This document shows positions 17,333-25,862 of a stretch of DNA of 53,057 bases, piece after piece; position 1 is the stretch's first letter; each line of letters starts with the position of its first letter. The stretch is from the NCBI RefSeq assembly GCF_012912105.1, contig NZ_QMEA01000030.1, positions 1 to 53,057 on the forward strand. The letters are read 5' to 3'. The translations under genes and the position numbers were made by a program. Source of the stretch: Brasilonema sp. UFV-L1. GTDB lineage: Bacteria; Cyanobacteriota; Cyanobacteriia; Cyanobacteriales; Nostocaceae. Below the pieces are notes generated by a model that was not told where the DNA came from, searched no databases, and saw nothing but the letters and a program-made list of their open reading frames with translations.

Positions 17333-19075
17333 ATGTTGTCTCTATTGCGAATAGAAAACTTTGCCCTTATTGACCAATTAGAACTGGAATTTGGTGCTGG
17401 GCTCAATGTTTTGACAGGGGAAACCGGCGCGGGAAAGTCAATTATCTTAGATGCGATTGATGCTGTATTGGGTGGAAAAGTCTCCAGTCGTGTCATTCGC
17501 ACTGGGACAACTCGGGCTATGGTGGAAGCGACGTTTAGCTCTAACTCGGAATTAACCGCGACTTTGAGCGAACAAGAAATAGATTTAATCGAAGATAATT
17601 CTATAATTATTAGCCGAGAAATTGCAGTTACGACAAGTCAGATTCGTAGTCGATCGCGCGTTAATGGAGTGTTGGTTAATCGACAGGTGATGTCAGGACT
17701 GCGGGAACGCTTGGTAGAAATCACCGCTCAAGGACAAACTGTACAAGTGGGACAATCTGCTCAAGTCCGCGATTGGTTAGATATCTACGGTGGCGACTCC
17801 CGGATGCAGCAGCGACAGCTTGTCGCTTTTGCATTTGGAGAGTATCAAAAAGCACGACTTTTATTAGAAAAACGTCGAAGATCAGAACGCGATCGCCTGC
17901 AACAACTCGACTTACTCACATATCAAGTGCAGGAACTCAAAGCCGCAAATCTCGGCGAACCTGATGAATTAGAAAAACTTTTACAAGAACGAGAACGCCT
18001 CAATCATGTCGTCGAGCTTCAACAGATGAGTTACAAAGTATACCAAGCTTTGTACCAAAATCATGCTGAAACTCCAGCGGCAGCAGACTTACTAGGAGAC
18101 AGTGAAACGACATTAAGCGACATGGTAGAATATGATACCCAACTGCAACCGCTGTTGGATATGGTCAGAGATGCTCAAGCAACATTAGCAGAAGTCGCAC
18201 GACAAATTAATGCCTATGGGGAAAATTTGGAAGCTGATCCGCAACGCTTAGAGGAAGTAGAAGAGCGTATTCAGGAATTAAAGCCAATTTGTCGTAAGTA
18301 TGGTCCGACACTGACAGAAGTCATCACTTATTACCAGCGCATTCAAGGAGAACTAGCAGAACTGAATGATAGCGACCAATTAATTGAAAGTCTCGAACAA
18401 CAAGAAAAAGAATGTTTGGACAAGCTAACTCAAGTTTGTCAGGAGTTAACTCGTCTGCGACGCGCCACCGCTACTGCTTTAGAAGCAGAACTGATCAGAG
18501 AACTGAAACCTTTGGCAATGGAAAAAGTCAAGTTTCAAGTAGAGATTGTACCAACTTCCCCAACAGCAGCGGGAGCAGATAAAATTACCTTTTTGTTTAG
18601 TCCGAATCCAGGAGAACCACTCCAACCTCTAACAGAAATTGCTTCTGGGGGTGAAATGAGCCGCTTTTTATTAGCGCTGAAAGCTTGTTTTTCTCAAGCT
18701 GATGAAAGTACGACGCTGATATTTGACGAAATTGACGTCGGGGTTTCCGGACGTGTCGCGCAAGCAATTGCAGAAAAATTACATCAATTAGGTCAAAGTC
18801 ATCAGGTATTATGTGTTACACACCAGCCTTTGGTTGCAGCGATGGCAGACCGACATTTCCGGGTTGATAAGCAAGTTATCACGACTGCTCAAAGTCATAA
18901 AGCAAACAATGGATATCCCGAACAACGTACAGTTGTGCGAGTCACAACCTTGGATAATTTAAACAAGCGTCGAGAAGAACTAGCACAGTTAGCTGGTGGG
19001 AAGTCGGCGCAGGAGGCGATCGCATTTGCTGAGTCTTTGTTAACGCAAGCAGCTGATCATCGACGAAAAAGTTAA
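17333..19075 (+). CDS. recN: DNA repair protein RecN
   Basis: An SMC-like ATPase that acts early in double-strand break repair and supports recombination. The 580-residue length fits the family. It opens with MLSLLRIENFALIDQLELEF and Walker A GETGAGKS (29-36); a long coiled-coil (about 165-370, RRRSERDRLQQLDLL to LEQQEKECLDKLTQV) separates the halves. The signature ASGGEMSRFLLALK and Walker B TLIFDEIDVGVSG come near 440-475, followed by the His switch VLCVTHQPLVAAMADRHF. A GGAG lies about 11 bases before the start. It is a single-gene unit. Confidence 0.97.
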   Translation: MLSLLRIENFALIDQLELEFGAGLNVLTGETGAGKSIILDAIDAVLGGKVSSRVIRTGTTRAMVEATFSSNSELTATLSEQEIDLIEDNSIIISREIAVTTSQIRSRSRVNGVLVNRQVMSGLRERLVEITAQGQTVQVGQSAQVRDWLDIYGGDSRMQQRQLVAFAFGEYQKARLLLEKRRRSERDRLQQLDLLTYQVQELKAANLGEPDELEKLLQERERLNHVVELQQMSYKVYQALYQNHAETPAAADLLGDSETTLSDMVEYDTQLQPLLDMVRDAQATLAEVARQINAYGENLEADPQRLEEVEERIQELKPICRKYGPTLTEVITYYQRIQGELAELNDSDQLIESLEQQEKECLDKLTQVCQELTRLRRATATALEAELIRELKPLAMEKVKFQVEIVPTSPTAAGADKITFLFSPNPGEPLQPLTEIASGGEMSRFLLALKACFSQADESTTLIFDEIDVGVSGRVAQAIAEKLHQLGQSHQVLCVTHQPLVAAMADRHFRVDKQVITTAQSHKANNGYPEQRTVVRVTTLDNLNKRREELAQLAGGKSAQEAIAFAESLLTQAADHRRKS

Positions 19076-19673
19076 TTTCAAGCACAGATGCAGGCAATTC
19101 GGAATCAGGCAATGTATGCGAGACTTGCCAGTGGGGACGTAGACGCGGAGCGGCTTGTCGTCAGACATCGCTCAAGGTTTGCCTATGTCCATCGAGAATT
19201 ATTTGAATAAGGCGATCGCACTAGATCTAAAAAGAGCGATCGCGCCCTTCGGTATTAGGGACTTCCAAAGAATAAATTAATCAAAAAATTTAAGACATCT
19301 ACACCGGAGTAATAATGATAATTCTTAACAAGGTAGAGAAAGCAGTTGCCGACGGCAACTGCTGATGAGATGCACCATTATTGTGTAAACGCTCGTAATT
19401 AAATCAAATGCTCTTAATGGTACATTTGTTCCGTATATACTGCTCGTGGGTAAAATTTGAACTTATGTCATGCTGAACGTAACGCAGTGCAGTAAAGTAT
19501 CTCGGAGATTCTTCGCTTCGCTCAGAATGACAGTTTTTAGCCGTTTTTAGTATAATTGAAGTAATTAGGGCATCTGTTAACTTTTAAAGAATTAATAAAC
19601 TTTATGCGTATAAATAATTAAATTGCTAAAATTCTCATGTATCCAAAAATGCACTTTTAATATTGATATAATT
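19076..19673. other. Intergenic region with HIP1 pair and palindrome
   Basis: No gene is supported. Two HIP1 sites lie 15 bases apart near 19211-19240. A perfect 10-bp stem, AGCAGTTGCC facing GGCAACTGCT with a three-base loop, spans 19341-19363 but has no T-run. A GAGATTCTTCGCTTCGCTCAGAATGAC-like stretch, often seen in bacterial repeats, lies near 19504. Confidence 0.5.
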
Positions 19674-20192
19674 ATGAGTATTGCAAGAAAACTCTCCTCT
19701 TCAATATTATTCCTTGTCGTTACCATCTTAGTTCCTACTCTCTCTTCATGCAAAGGTGGTGAGGAGGTTGTAAAGATAGTAGGTGGTGCGGTCATAGGTT
19801 ATGCTGTCACCGAAAGTCTGGATTGTGCAACGAAAGGAGAATGCCCAAATGCGAAAGCTACATCAATAGCCGAACCAGATAAGGCTATTCAAGATTATTA
19901 TCAACTTGTCAACCAGCGACAGTACTCAGTGGCTTGGGGATATTTGAGTAGTAGGTTTCAGAATGTAAAACCAGATAATAATTACAACAACTATGAAGAA
20001 TGGTGGAATCAGGTTAACTCAGTAACGATTGATTCTATAAATGTCATCGAAAAAAATAATAATACGGCTATCGTAGATGCATCTTTAAGCTATTTCATGA
20101 AAGATGGTCGGAAAATAGATGATCCATCGAGAATTACATTAGTTCTTAATTCAAATAGTAAATGGTTAATTGATGAAAAAATCAAAAAATGA
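19674..20192 (+). CDS. Lipoprotein with NTF2-like C-terminal domain
   Basis: A 172-residue lipoprotein. The signal peptide MSIARKLSSSILFLVVTILV ends in the lipobox LSSC with the acylated Cys at about residue 25. Next is a short glycine-rich stretch (VVKIVGGAVIGYAVTESLDC). From about 60 on comes a small alpha+beta domain (IQDYYQLVNQRQYSVAWGYL, then YEEWWNQVNSVTIDSINV) resembling NTF2/SnoaL-like domains that often hang outside the membrane in cyanobacteria. I preferred the ATG directly before the signal peptide over one 51 bases upstream, which would put 17 polar residues in front. No ligand can be proposed. Confidence 0.7.
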   Translation: MSIARKLSSSILFLVVTILVPTLSSCKGGEEVVKIVGGAVIGYAVTESLDCATKGECPNAKATSIAEPDKAIQDYYQLVNQRQYSVAWGYLSSRFQNVKPDNNYNNYEEWWNQVNSVTIDSINVIEKNNNTAIVDASLSYFMKDGRKIDDPSRITLVLNSNSKWLIDEKIKK

Positions 20193-20633
20193 TATAGACG
20201 ATATCCGCCACTTTTACCTTTTGAATATTGCTATTACGAAACTGGAATTTAAAAACTTAAAAACAGTATAGTTTGCCCTTGGATTTTATCTCCGGGTAAT
20301 TTTTCTGCTTCGAGTTGACCGATTATCGATTGTATGTTGTGGCGAATACTGCTATATTTTTCAGCAAGGTACGTATATTTTGGTTAATTTAATAAAGTAT
20401 CATATTCATCATGAGTACCGCTCCAAAAGCAGTAATAATCATCTTCCTTTTTTCAAACTAAAGCACGATATCCACCAGTTACACGCGCAGATCAAAGATT
20501 TTTGCCAACTTCTTAATCTGGCGATCGCAGTTTTGATGGTGGGTGGCACAGATTATACTTCCAAGAGTGAAATAACAATTAACTAAACAAGTTCCTAAGG
20601 CTAACCAGAAGCTTTAATACCACAGAATCTGCC
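20193..20633. other. Intergenic region, no convincing gene
   Basis: Apart from one HIP1 site near 20520 I see nothing clear. A 68-codon frame at 20380-20586 is open but lacks a ribosome binding site and has no recognisable domain. Confidence 0.45.
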
Positions 20634-21569
20634 CTATTTTATTCCTATGGCGACTTTCTGTAATAATGTCATAGGTCCAAGGTCTTTGAGAATCTGCATT
20701 TGTTGCTCGTTTCGCACGAAAAGCGAACCTGCAAATCCTAATGAGTTTACGGCAATGGACTCGAAAGATTCTTGCGATCGCATTACAATCAACATCCATT
20801 CCCTTGTCGCCAAAAGATTGTAAGGACCAGATTGCCTTCCACTCGCTGACTCACTGTTTCCTAAGCCGACGGCGTCTAGCAGAGTGCGATAGCACTCCAG
20901 TGTGACTTCAGCAGCTTTCAGTGGAGATTCAAACCCATCGGGATCTAGCTTTGTAAAGGCGTGTACAAAAGGAAACTGCGGTATAGTGCCAACACAGTCT
21001 TGAAATTGAGCAGACGCCAACAGAGGTTCAATCGGTACCTGCAACCCATCGGGTATGAGTGGAAGTGGAACCAGTTGCAAATGCTTGTGGCGCTGACTCG
21101 CACCCGCAGTTTTGCCACCGTTGTAAAATACTAAACCATCAACCTCCGCTAGACACGCCCACATTGCTGCAAAATCTTGCACAGTCAGTAGAGTTTCCTG
21201 TTCCTCAAACGCACGAGTAATGATCAGCAGGTGATGGTCAGTAACATTAAATTTATTTAAGATACATACGTGGGTGTGAGAAATATCTGCAACAAACAAA
21301 TCTTCCTCGTAAGGAAGAAAAGGATTGAACTCTTGATTAGAAGAAGTTTTTGTCTGTTGTTTTTGCTTAACAGCGTCTTTACGAGCAAGGTTAGATAAAA
21401 CTCGCACTAAGAAGCGAACATCACCTTGTTCTATGAACTCAAACTCTGTTGGTATTGTTAACAGCGCTCCACATCGCAGAGCATATTCAGTTTGTTCTTT
21501 GACACGTTTCCACAAAGAGCCTGGTTTGAGTAAAATTTCTTCATATATAGTTGGTTTTTCTTCTTGCAT
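20634..21569 (-). CDS. ATP adenylyltransferase (Ap4A phosphorylase)
   Basis: Splits diadenosine tetraphosphate with phosphate to ADP and ATP, lowering the alarmone pool. The 311-residue protein is a HIT-superfamily member: the active-site motif is SQRHKHLQLVP with H161 and H163 and Q165. Upstream are NPFLPYEEDLFVADIS and HHLLIITRAFEEQ, the usual substrate-site strands. The N-terminal helix GSLWKRVKEQTEYALRCGAL and the C-terminal domain (YNLLATREWMLIVMRSQE) are present, so it is full length. It stands alone between an intergenic gap and a leftward hydrolase gene. Confidence 0.92.
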   Translation of the reverse strand: MQEEKPTIYEEILLKPGSLWKRVKEQTEYALRCGALLTIPTEFEFIEQGDVRFLVRVLSNLARKDAVKQKQQTKTSSNQEFNPFLPYEEDLFVADISHTHVCILNKFNVTDHHLLIITRAFEEQETLLTVQDFAAMWACLAEVDGLVFYNGGKTAGASQRHKHLQLVPLPLIPDGLQVPIEPLLASAQFQDCVGTIPQFPFVHAFTKLDPDGFESPLKAAEVTLECYRTLLDAVGLGNSESASGRQSGPYNLLATREWMLIVMRSQESFESIAVNSLGFAGSLFVRNEQQMQILKDLGPMTLLQKVAIGIK

Positions 21570-21708
21570 ATTCGATTTTATTCCATAATAAAATTCTATT
21601 TTTTAAGAGCACGAATTTCTCTACAAAGTTTTTTAACAAACCGTTATGATGGTAGCTTCCTTATACACTTCACCGAATGCCTTGATTTCCATGCCTCAAA
21701 GAAGAGTG

Positions 21709-22593
21709 TTATAGATATTTTTGCAAGAAACCAATGACAACCTCTGGTCTTTCCAAATGAGGTAACACTCCTGCATCTGGAATTGCATAAAAATCACGAA
21801 TTGAATTGCTATTTAACTTTATCAAACGCTGTCCCAGTTTAACACCAGTAAATTGTGCTTTTTCTCCCCACAGTATCACTGTAGGAATGGTCAATTGTTG
21901 AATATACAAACTCAAGTCAAAGTAAAGATTACCCTGTAAAAATGCCAAAGCTGCAAATTTCGCATTAGGCTGTTGTGCAGAGGTTAAGAAAGCTTTTACC
22001 ATTTCCTCAGAAACTCGTTCTGGTTTAGCAAATAAAAAACTTTGCAAAAAGTTGCGTACCGCCAACTCATTTTTAGCGCCAAGAGTATAAATAAAATCGT
22101 CCAATAATGGTGTGTTGATGAGTTCAAGTGGAAGTCTGCGCCCTACACCTTGGCCAAAATCATCAAATCCAGAAGGACAAACCAAAAACAGTGCTTGAAA
22201 TAAAAAAGGGTGAGCAATGGCGAGGCGAATCATCAAAGCAGCGGTTAATGAAGATGCCATCACCGTTACAGGTGGACGACAAGTATGTCTGATAAACTCT
22301 GTAATAGTCGTCAAATAATCGTTTATTTGATAATCCCGCACAGGATGTGCAGATTCACCCCAACCAATTAAGTCTGGGGCTATGATCTCGTGCGTAGCTG
22401 CAAAAGCAGGATAAACTTTAGACCATTCATAAGCGCAAGCCCCACCACCAAAGTTATGGAGAAAGACTAGGGGGGGTAAATTTTCTCTCTCAGCAATCAA
22501 CCAGGGTGTAGTGGTTTGAGTATAGTAAACCATAAACCCTAAAGAGGTATGAACGACTTTTTGTCCAAAGCCAGGGGGTTGAAACTGGAGCAT
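21709..22593 (-). CDS. Alpha/beta fold hydrolase
   Basis: A 294-residue alpha/beta hydrolase of unknown substrate. The oxyanion-side motif is LVFLHNFGGGACAYEW, then IIAPDLIGWGES. The nucleophile elbow reads VMASSLTAAL, with S115 in the place of the usual G-x-S-x-G serine; both glycines are replaced by small residues, as seen in some cyanobacterial homologues. The catalytic His is in GVLPHLERPE near the C-terminus. There is no signal peptide. It is not clearly part of an operon. Confidence 0.8.
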   Translation of the reverse strand: MLQFQPPGFGQKVVHTSLGFMVYYTQTTTPWLIAERENLPPLVFLHNFGGGACAYEWSKVYPAFAATHEIIAPDLIGWGESAHPVRDYQINDYLTTITEFIRHTCRPPVTVMASSLTAALMIRLAIAHPFLFQALFLVCPSGFDDFGQGVGRRLPLELINTPLLDDFIYTLGAKNELAVRNFLQSFLFAKPERVSEEMVKAFLTSAQQPNAKFAALAFLQGNLYFDLSLYIQQLTIPTVILWGEKAQFTGVKLGQRLIKLNSNSIRDFYAIPDAGVLPHLERPEVVIGFLQKYL

Positions 22594-22755
22594 AATTTGC
22601 TACCCTCATAAATATGTGTTTGTAGTGGCAAAGCGAATCACAAGCGCGGTGGTATGTCGGTCAAGACTTCTAGCTGCAAATACAGAATTATGGCGTGTCA
22701 CTTTTGTCATTGCTATTTTTTGTGTATGCTCCCAATAATTTCATAATATCAATAT

Positions 22756-22878
22756 TGATACAGCAAACCTAAATTGTTTGTGAACATCTTCTCCCTTTTC
22801 TTCCTTTGTGTACTTCGCGCACTTTGCGGTTCGTTATCATAATTTTTTGTTCACGACCTATCTGGGATTGCTGTATCA
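22756..22878. repeat. MITE-like element, TIR TGATACAGCAA
   Basis: The ends are TGATACAGCAA and TTGCTGTATCA (perfect 11 bp), and the similarity extends inward (GTGAACA facing TGTTCAC). The core contains a GCGCACTTTGCGGTTCGTT stretch that resembles part of the element at 42436-42654. No coding capacity. Confidence 0.6.
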
Positions 22879-22901
22879 TTAATTATTAACTCTTTTTGGC
22901 G

Positions 22902-23036
22902 TAGGTAGCCCTACCAGATGATTTGTGAGAATTATTCAACCGCCTTAGCGAAGCGTGTCCGCAGGACATAGACGCCAAGGACGCCAAGAAGAAATAGAGG
23001 GAAAAATCTTACAAATGATTTAGGACTGCCATATAC
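22902..23036. repeat. MITE-like element with AAATCATTTGT-type ends
   Basis: The left end TAGCCCTACCAGATGATTTG faces a right end TACAAATGATTTAGGACTGC, giving imperfect inverted repeats of about 25 bases. The core includes TTAGCGAAGCGTGTCCGCAG, the inverse of the repeat that forms the start of cobA. It ends about 97 bases before the next gene. Confidence 0.55.
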
Positions 23037-23132
23037 ATAAATGAGGTAAAAAAATCAGTCTATATGATGTTGAACTGATGAAAAATTATCGTCATAATAA
23101 TTTTGCAACAGAACAAGCGTGAGACATGAATC

Positions 23133-24614
23133 GTGACTAACAATAACCGCTCTCGATGGGATTTAGGCAGATTCATCCAAACCCTCACTTATTTTGAGGT
23201 CATCCCTTTTCTGAACTGGGTACAGGATTTGATTCAAGGTCGTCCTAATAGTAGCAAAAATATACCTGATGGAGCAAAACAAGTGGGTGTCATATTAGTA
23301 GCAGGCGCGACAGGTGGAGTTGGTAAGCGGGTGGTTAAGCAACTGCTGGAAAAAGGTTATAAAGTTCGTGCGCTCGTGCGAGACATCGATAAAGCACGGT
23401 CAATGCTGAGTGATGAAGTTGAATTAGTTGTCGCGGATATTACCAAGTCAGAAACTTTAACTCCCCTAATTTTGGCTAATACTCAAGCTGTGATATGCTG
23501 CACAGCAGTACGCGTGCAACCAGTAGAAGGAGATAATCCAGAACGCGCTAAATACTATCAAGGCATCAAATTTTATCAACCAGAAATTGTTGGTGACATC
23601 CCGGAAAATGTAGAATACCAAGGTGTGAAAAACTTGGTAGAATCGACTAAAAAATATTTGCATAAAGCTGGAGAAAAATTATTATTTGATTTTACAAAAC
23701 CATCAACTGAATTAAAGAATACTTGGGGTGCAGTGGATGATGTTGTGATGGGTGGCGTCAGTCAAAGTAATATCCAACTCGTAGAAGAGACAGCTTTATT
23801 TGCTGGTAATGTCTCAACTGAAAACTCTGGAGGCTTTGCTTCTGTAAGAACGAAAAATTTCGCGCCTCCCTTCAATCTATCAGGTTACGAAGGTGTAGAA
23901 TTGCTCTTAAGAGGTGATGGTAAGCGTTATAAATTCCTTCTGCGTACAGAAACACAATGGGATGGTGTTGCCTATAGCTATTCTTTTAACACAGAGGCGA
24001 ATACCTGGATGAATGTTCGCATTCCCTTTGCTGAGATGATTGCAGTCTTTCGTGCCAAAACTCTAAAAGATTCCCCGCCAATTGATGCAAGCAAAATTTG
24101 CTCATTTCAACTCATGTTGAGCAAATTTGAATATGACGGCGAATTAAATCCTAAATTTTCTCCAGGTGGTTTTGCCTTACAAGTCGAATCAATGAAAGCT
24201 TATGGTGGGGCAAATTTACCACAGTTTGTCTTAGTCAGTTCAGCTGGTGTGACTCGTCCTGGTCGTCCTGGAATTAACTTAGATGAAGAACCACCAGCAG
24301 TCAAATTAAATGACCAGTTAGGAGGAATTTTAACATGGAAGTTAAAAGGAGAGGATAGTTTAAGAGAAAGTGGAATTTCTTACACAATTATTAGACCATG
24401 TGCTCTTACTGAGGAAGTAGGAGGCAAGGAATTTATTTTTGAACAAGGTGACAATATCAGAGGAAAAATCAGTCGCGAGGATGTCGCTAAGCTCTGTGTA
24501 GAAGCGCTACAACAAACGAAAGCATCTAACGTCACGTTTGAGGTGAAAGAGGGAGAAAAGACTGCTAGTTCTATTGATTGGGAAAAGTTATTTTCTCAAT
24601 TGCAATCAAACTGA
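23133..24614 (+). CDS. Atypical SDR with inserted CIA30 domain (HCF173-like)
   Basis: A 493-residue NAD(P)-binding protein. The Rossmann motif GATGGVGK starts at G58 (VILVAGATGGVGKRVVKQLL), and the SDR fold is interrupted at about 190-360 by a CIA30 domain (WGAVDDVVMGGVSQSNIQLV, then GGFASVRTKNFAPPFNLSGY), after which the SDR part resumes (FVLVSSAGVTRPGRPG, ISYTIIRPCALTEE). This build is that of plant HCF173, which helps start translation of psbA mRNA; in cyanobacteria photosystem assembly is a plausible role but is inferred. The start is a GTG; the nearest ATG is out of frame. A coiled-coil membrane protein gene follows after 90 bases. Confidence 0.82.
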   Translation: MTNNNRSRWDLGRFIQTLTYFEVIPFLNWVQDLIQGRPNSSKNIPDGAKQVGVILVAGATGGVGKRVVKQLLEKGYKVRALVRDIDKARSMLSDEVELVVADITKSETLTPLILANTQAVICCTAVRVQPVEGDNPERAKYYQGIKFYQPEIVGDIPENVEYQGVKNLVESTKKYLHKAGEKLLFDFTKPSTELKNTWGAVDDVVMGGVSQSNIQLVEETALFAGNVSTENSGGFASVRTKNFAPPFNLSGYEGVELLLRGDGKRYKFLLRTETQWDGVAYSYSFNTEANTWMNVRIPFAEMIAVFRAKTLKDSPPIDASKICSFQLMLSKFEYDGELNPKFSPGGFALQVESMKAYGGANLPQFVLVSSAGVTRPGRPGINLDEEPPAVKLNDQLGGILTWKLKGEDSLRESGISYTIIRPCALTEEVGGKEFIFEQGDNIRGKISREDVAKLCVEALQQTKASNVTFEVKEGEKTASSIDWEKLFSQLQSN

Positions 24615-24704
24615 CGGTAGAGTTTGCTAGGTGCGTTAATCTGGGTAATTTTTTATGCCATGTTAACGTGCTATCAGTCCAATATCATAAATTGGAGCAA
24701 AGTG

Positions 24705-25049
24705 ATGAAACGTATTGGGCTGATAGCTTTAGCCCTGTTTTTGGTAATTATACTTTGGAGCGGAGTCTTTTCAAACACCGCCTCGTCTGGGCAAATAGAA
24801 TCTCGCTTCTACAACTTAGAAGCGAACTTTAATCGTTTAGAGTCGCGGGTTAATCGGATTGAGTCGCAGTTAGGTCAAACAGGGCGATCGCCTCGCGGTG
24901 TCACAACTACACCGTCTACACGTTCTGGAAGAACTGTATCACCGCAAGAACGAGAAAAGATGTTTGATAGACTAGCAACTTTGGTGGTAGAACTCAAGCA
25001 ACAAGTCAACGCACTAGAAGGACGAGTTGCTAAATTGGAGAAACGCTAG
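24705..25049 (+). CDS. Membrane-anchored coiled-coil protein
   Basis: A 114-residue protein with one N-terminal membrane helix (IGLIALALFLVIILWSGVF) and two short heptad-repeat helices (FYNLEANFNRLESRVNRIES and LVVELKQQVNALEGRVAKLE) separated by a Ser/Thr/Pro linker (GVTTTPSTRSGRTVSPQE). The start is set by GGAG seven bases upstream; an in-frame ATG-region further upstream would add a second hydrophobic piece without a ribosome binding site. I know no name for it. It may share a transcript with the CIA30/SDR gene. Confidence 0.72.
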   Translation: MKRIGLIALALFLVIILWSGVFSNTASSGQIESRFYNLEANFNRLESRVNRIESQLGQTGRSPRGVTTTPSTRSGRTVSPQEREKMFDRLATLVVELKQQVNALEGRVAKLEKR

Positions 25050-25177
25050 CACTGGTGAATCTCAGCTATTCGAGTTTTGGAACCCAGAATCAGGATAATA
25101 AGCCGAGTTTTGCATGAGAACTGCATAAGTTGATTTTGCTGACAACTATAAGGTTTGAAAAGGGGAAGGCAATGACT

Positions 25178-25211
25178 TTCTCCTTCAAAGCAACCTCAAC
25201 AAAGGAGAATC
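25178..25211 (+). promoter_or_regulatory. Hairpin that hides the ribosome binding site
   Basis: TTCTCCTT (25178-25185) is a perfect complement of AAGGAGAA (25202-25209), the ribosome binding site of the next gene, with a 16-base loop between them. Folding would block translation; heat, a protein or a ligand could open it. Confidence 0.5.
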
Positions 25212-25460
25212 ATGTCTACTCAAACTCGTCCTCAACTGCAAAAAGGTAGCAAAGATGAATCAGTCAAGCATTTGCAAGACTTACTGAATCGAGCTGATCG
25301 CAAACAAAACTTCGGAAATCCTCCTCCTCTAAAAGTTGACGGAGATTTTGGATACAATACAGAAACGGCTGTTAAGCTCTTTCAAAAATATTATGGACTA
25401 TCTATCGATGGAATTGCTGGTCCTAAAACCTGGGAGAAATTGCAGCAAGTCGTAGGTTAG
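25212..25460 (+). CDS. Small peptidoglycan-binding (PG_binding_1) protein
   Basis: An 82-residue protein that is a single peptidoglycan-binding domain 1 of three helices: LQKGSKDESVKHLQDLLNRA, KVDGDFGYNTETAVKLFQKY and YGLSIDGIAGPKTWEKLQQV. The D-G-x-F-G and G-I-x-G-P-x-T-W motifs are textbook. No signal peptide or second domain is present, so how it would reach the wall is unclear; it may bind inside or leave by another route. Its strong AAAGGAG ribosome binding site can be masked by a leader hairpin. Confidence 0.87.
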   Translation: MSTQTRPQLQKGSKDESVKHLQDLLNRADRKQNFGNPPPLKVDGDFGYNTETAVKLFQKYYGLSIDGIAGPKTWEKLQQVVG

Positions 25461-25862
25461 TGTCCTAGCTTTATGTACCTACGCCCAGATCTTTAATTAT
25501 GGGCGTAGTGCCATACCCCCACTTAATTTCCTTTAGTTGTGTTGGGTTTCGCTTTAGCTTAAACAACCACGCCACCACACCAAAAACGAAGGTAGCCACA
25601 GCACTCAACAGAAAGAATAATACTAGGGGATGATGAACTAGGCACTTGAAATTTATCTATGCGAACGGTTTATCTATATGTTGGGTGGTGACGCTTCATC
25701 TTGTCTTGAGGAACAAACTCATCAAACACCCAATCAATTTACAGCAGTTTTGAGTTGGTTGAACCACAATCTTTATCTGAGATACGGTAATACCGTTCTT
25801 CTACGAGTAATTGTGGTCGATTTATTTGAAAATAGCTGTTAATTCCATATTTTTGGTCTAAT
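25461..25862. other. Intergenic region with terminator-like hairpin
   Basis: CTACGCCCA and TGGGCGTAG (25489-25508) form a nine-base stem with only a two-base gap in the linear sequence model loosened to a short loop, placed 28 bases after the peptidoglycan-binding gene. It may end that transcript although no T-run follows. The rest shows no gene; ACGGTAATACCGT near 25784 is a minor palindrome. Confidence 0.4.

Larger units (their letters stand above)
22594..23132. other. Intergenic region built of two inverted-repeat elements
   Basis: Almost the whole gap before the HCF173-like gene is taken up by two adjacent MITE-like elements (listed separately). The remaining 90 bases at the right end must carry the promoter of that gene. 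Confidence 0.55.

Noticed and set aside
20380-20586. 68-codon frame between the lipoprotein and Ap4A phosphorylase genes
   Set aside because: It has no ribosome binding site, no recognisable domain and contains a HIP1 site in an otherwise non-coding stretch.
24578-24832. 84-codon frame overlapping the CIA30/SDR stop and the coiled-coil gene
   Set aside because: It overlaps two better supported genes in another frame and has no ribosome binding site.
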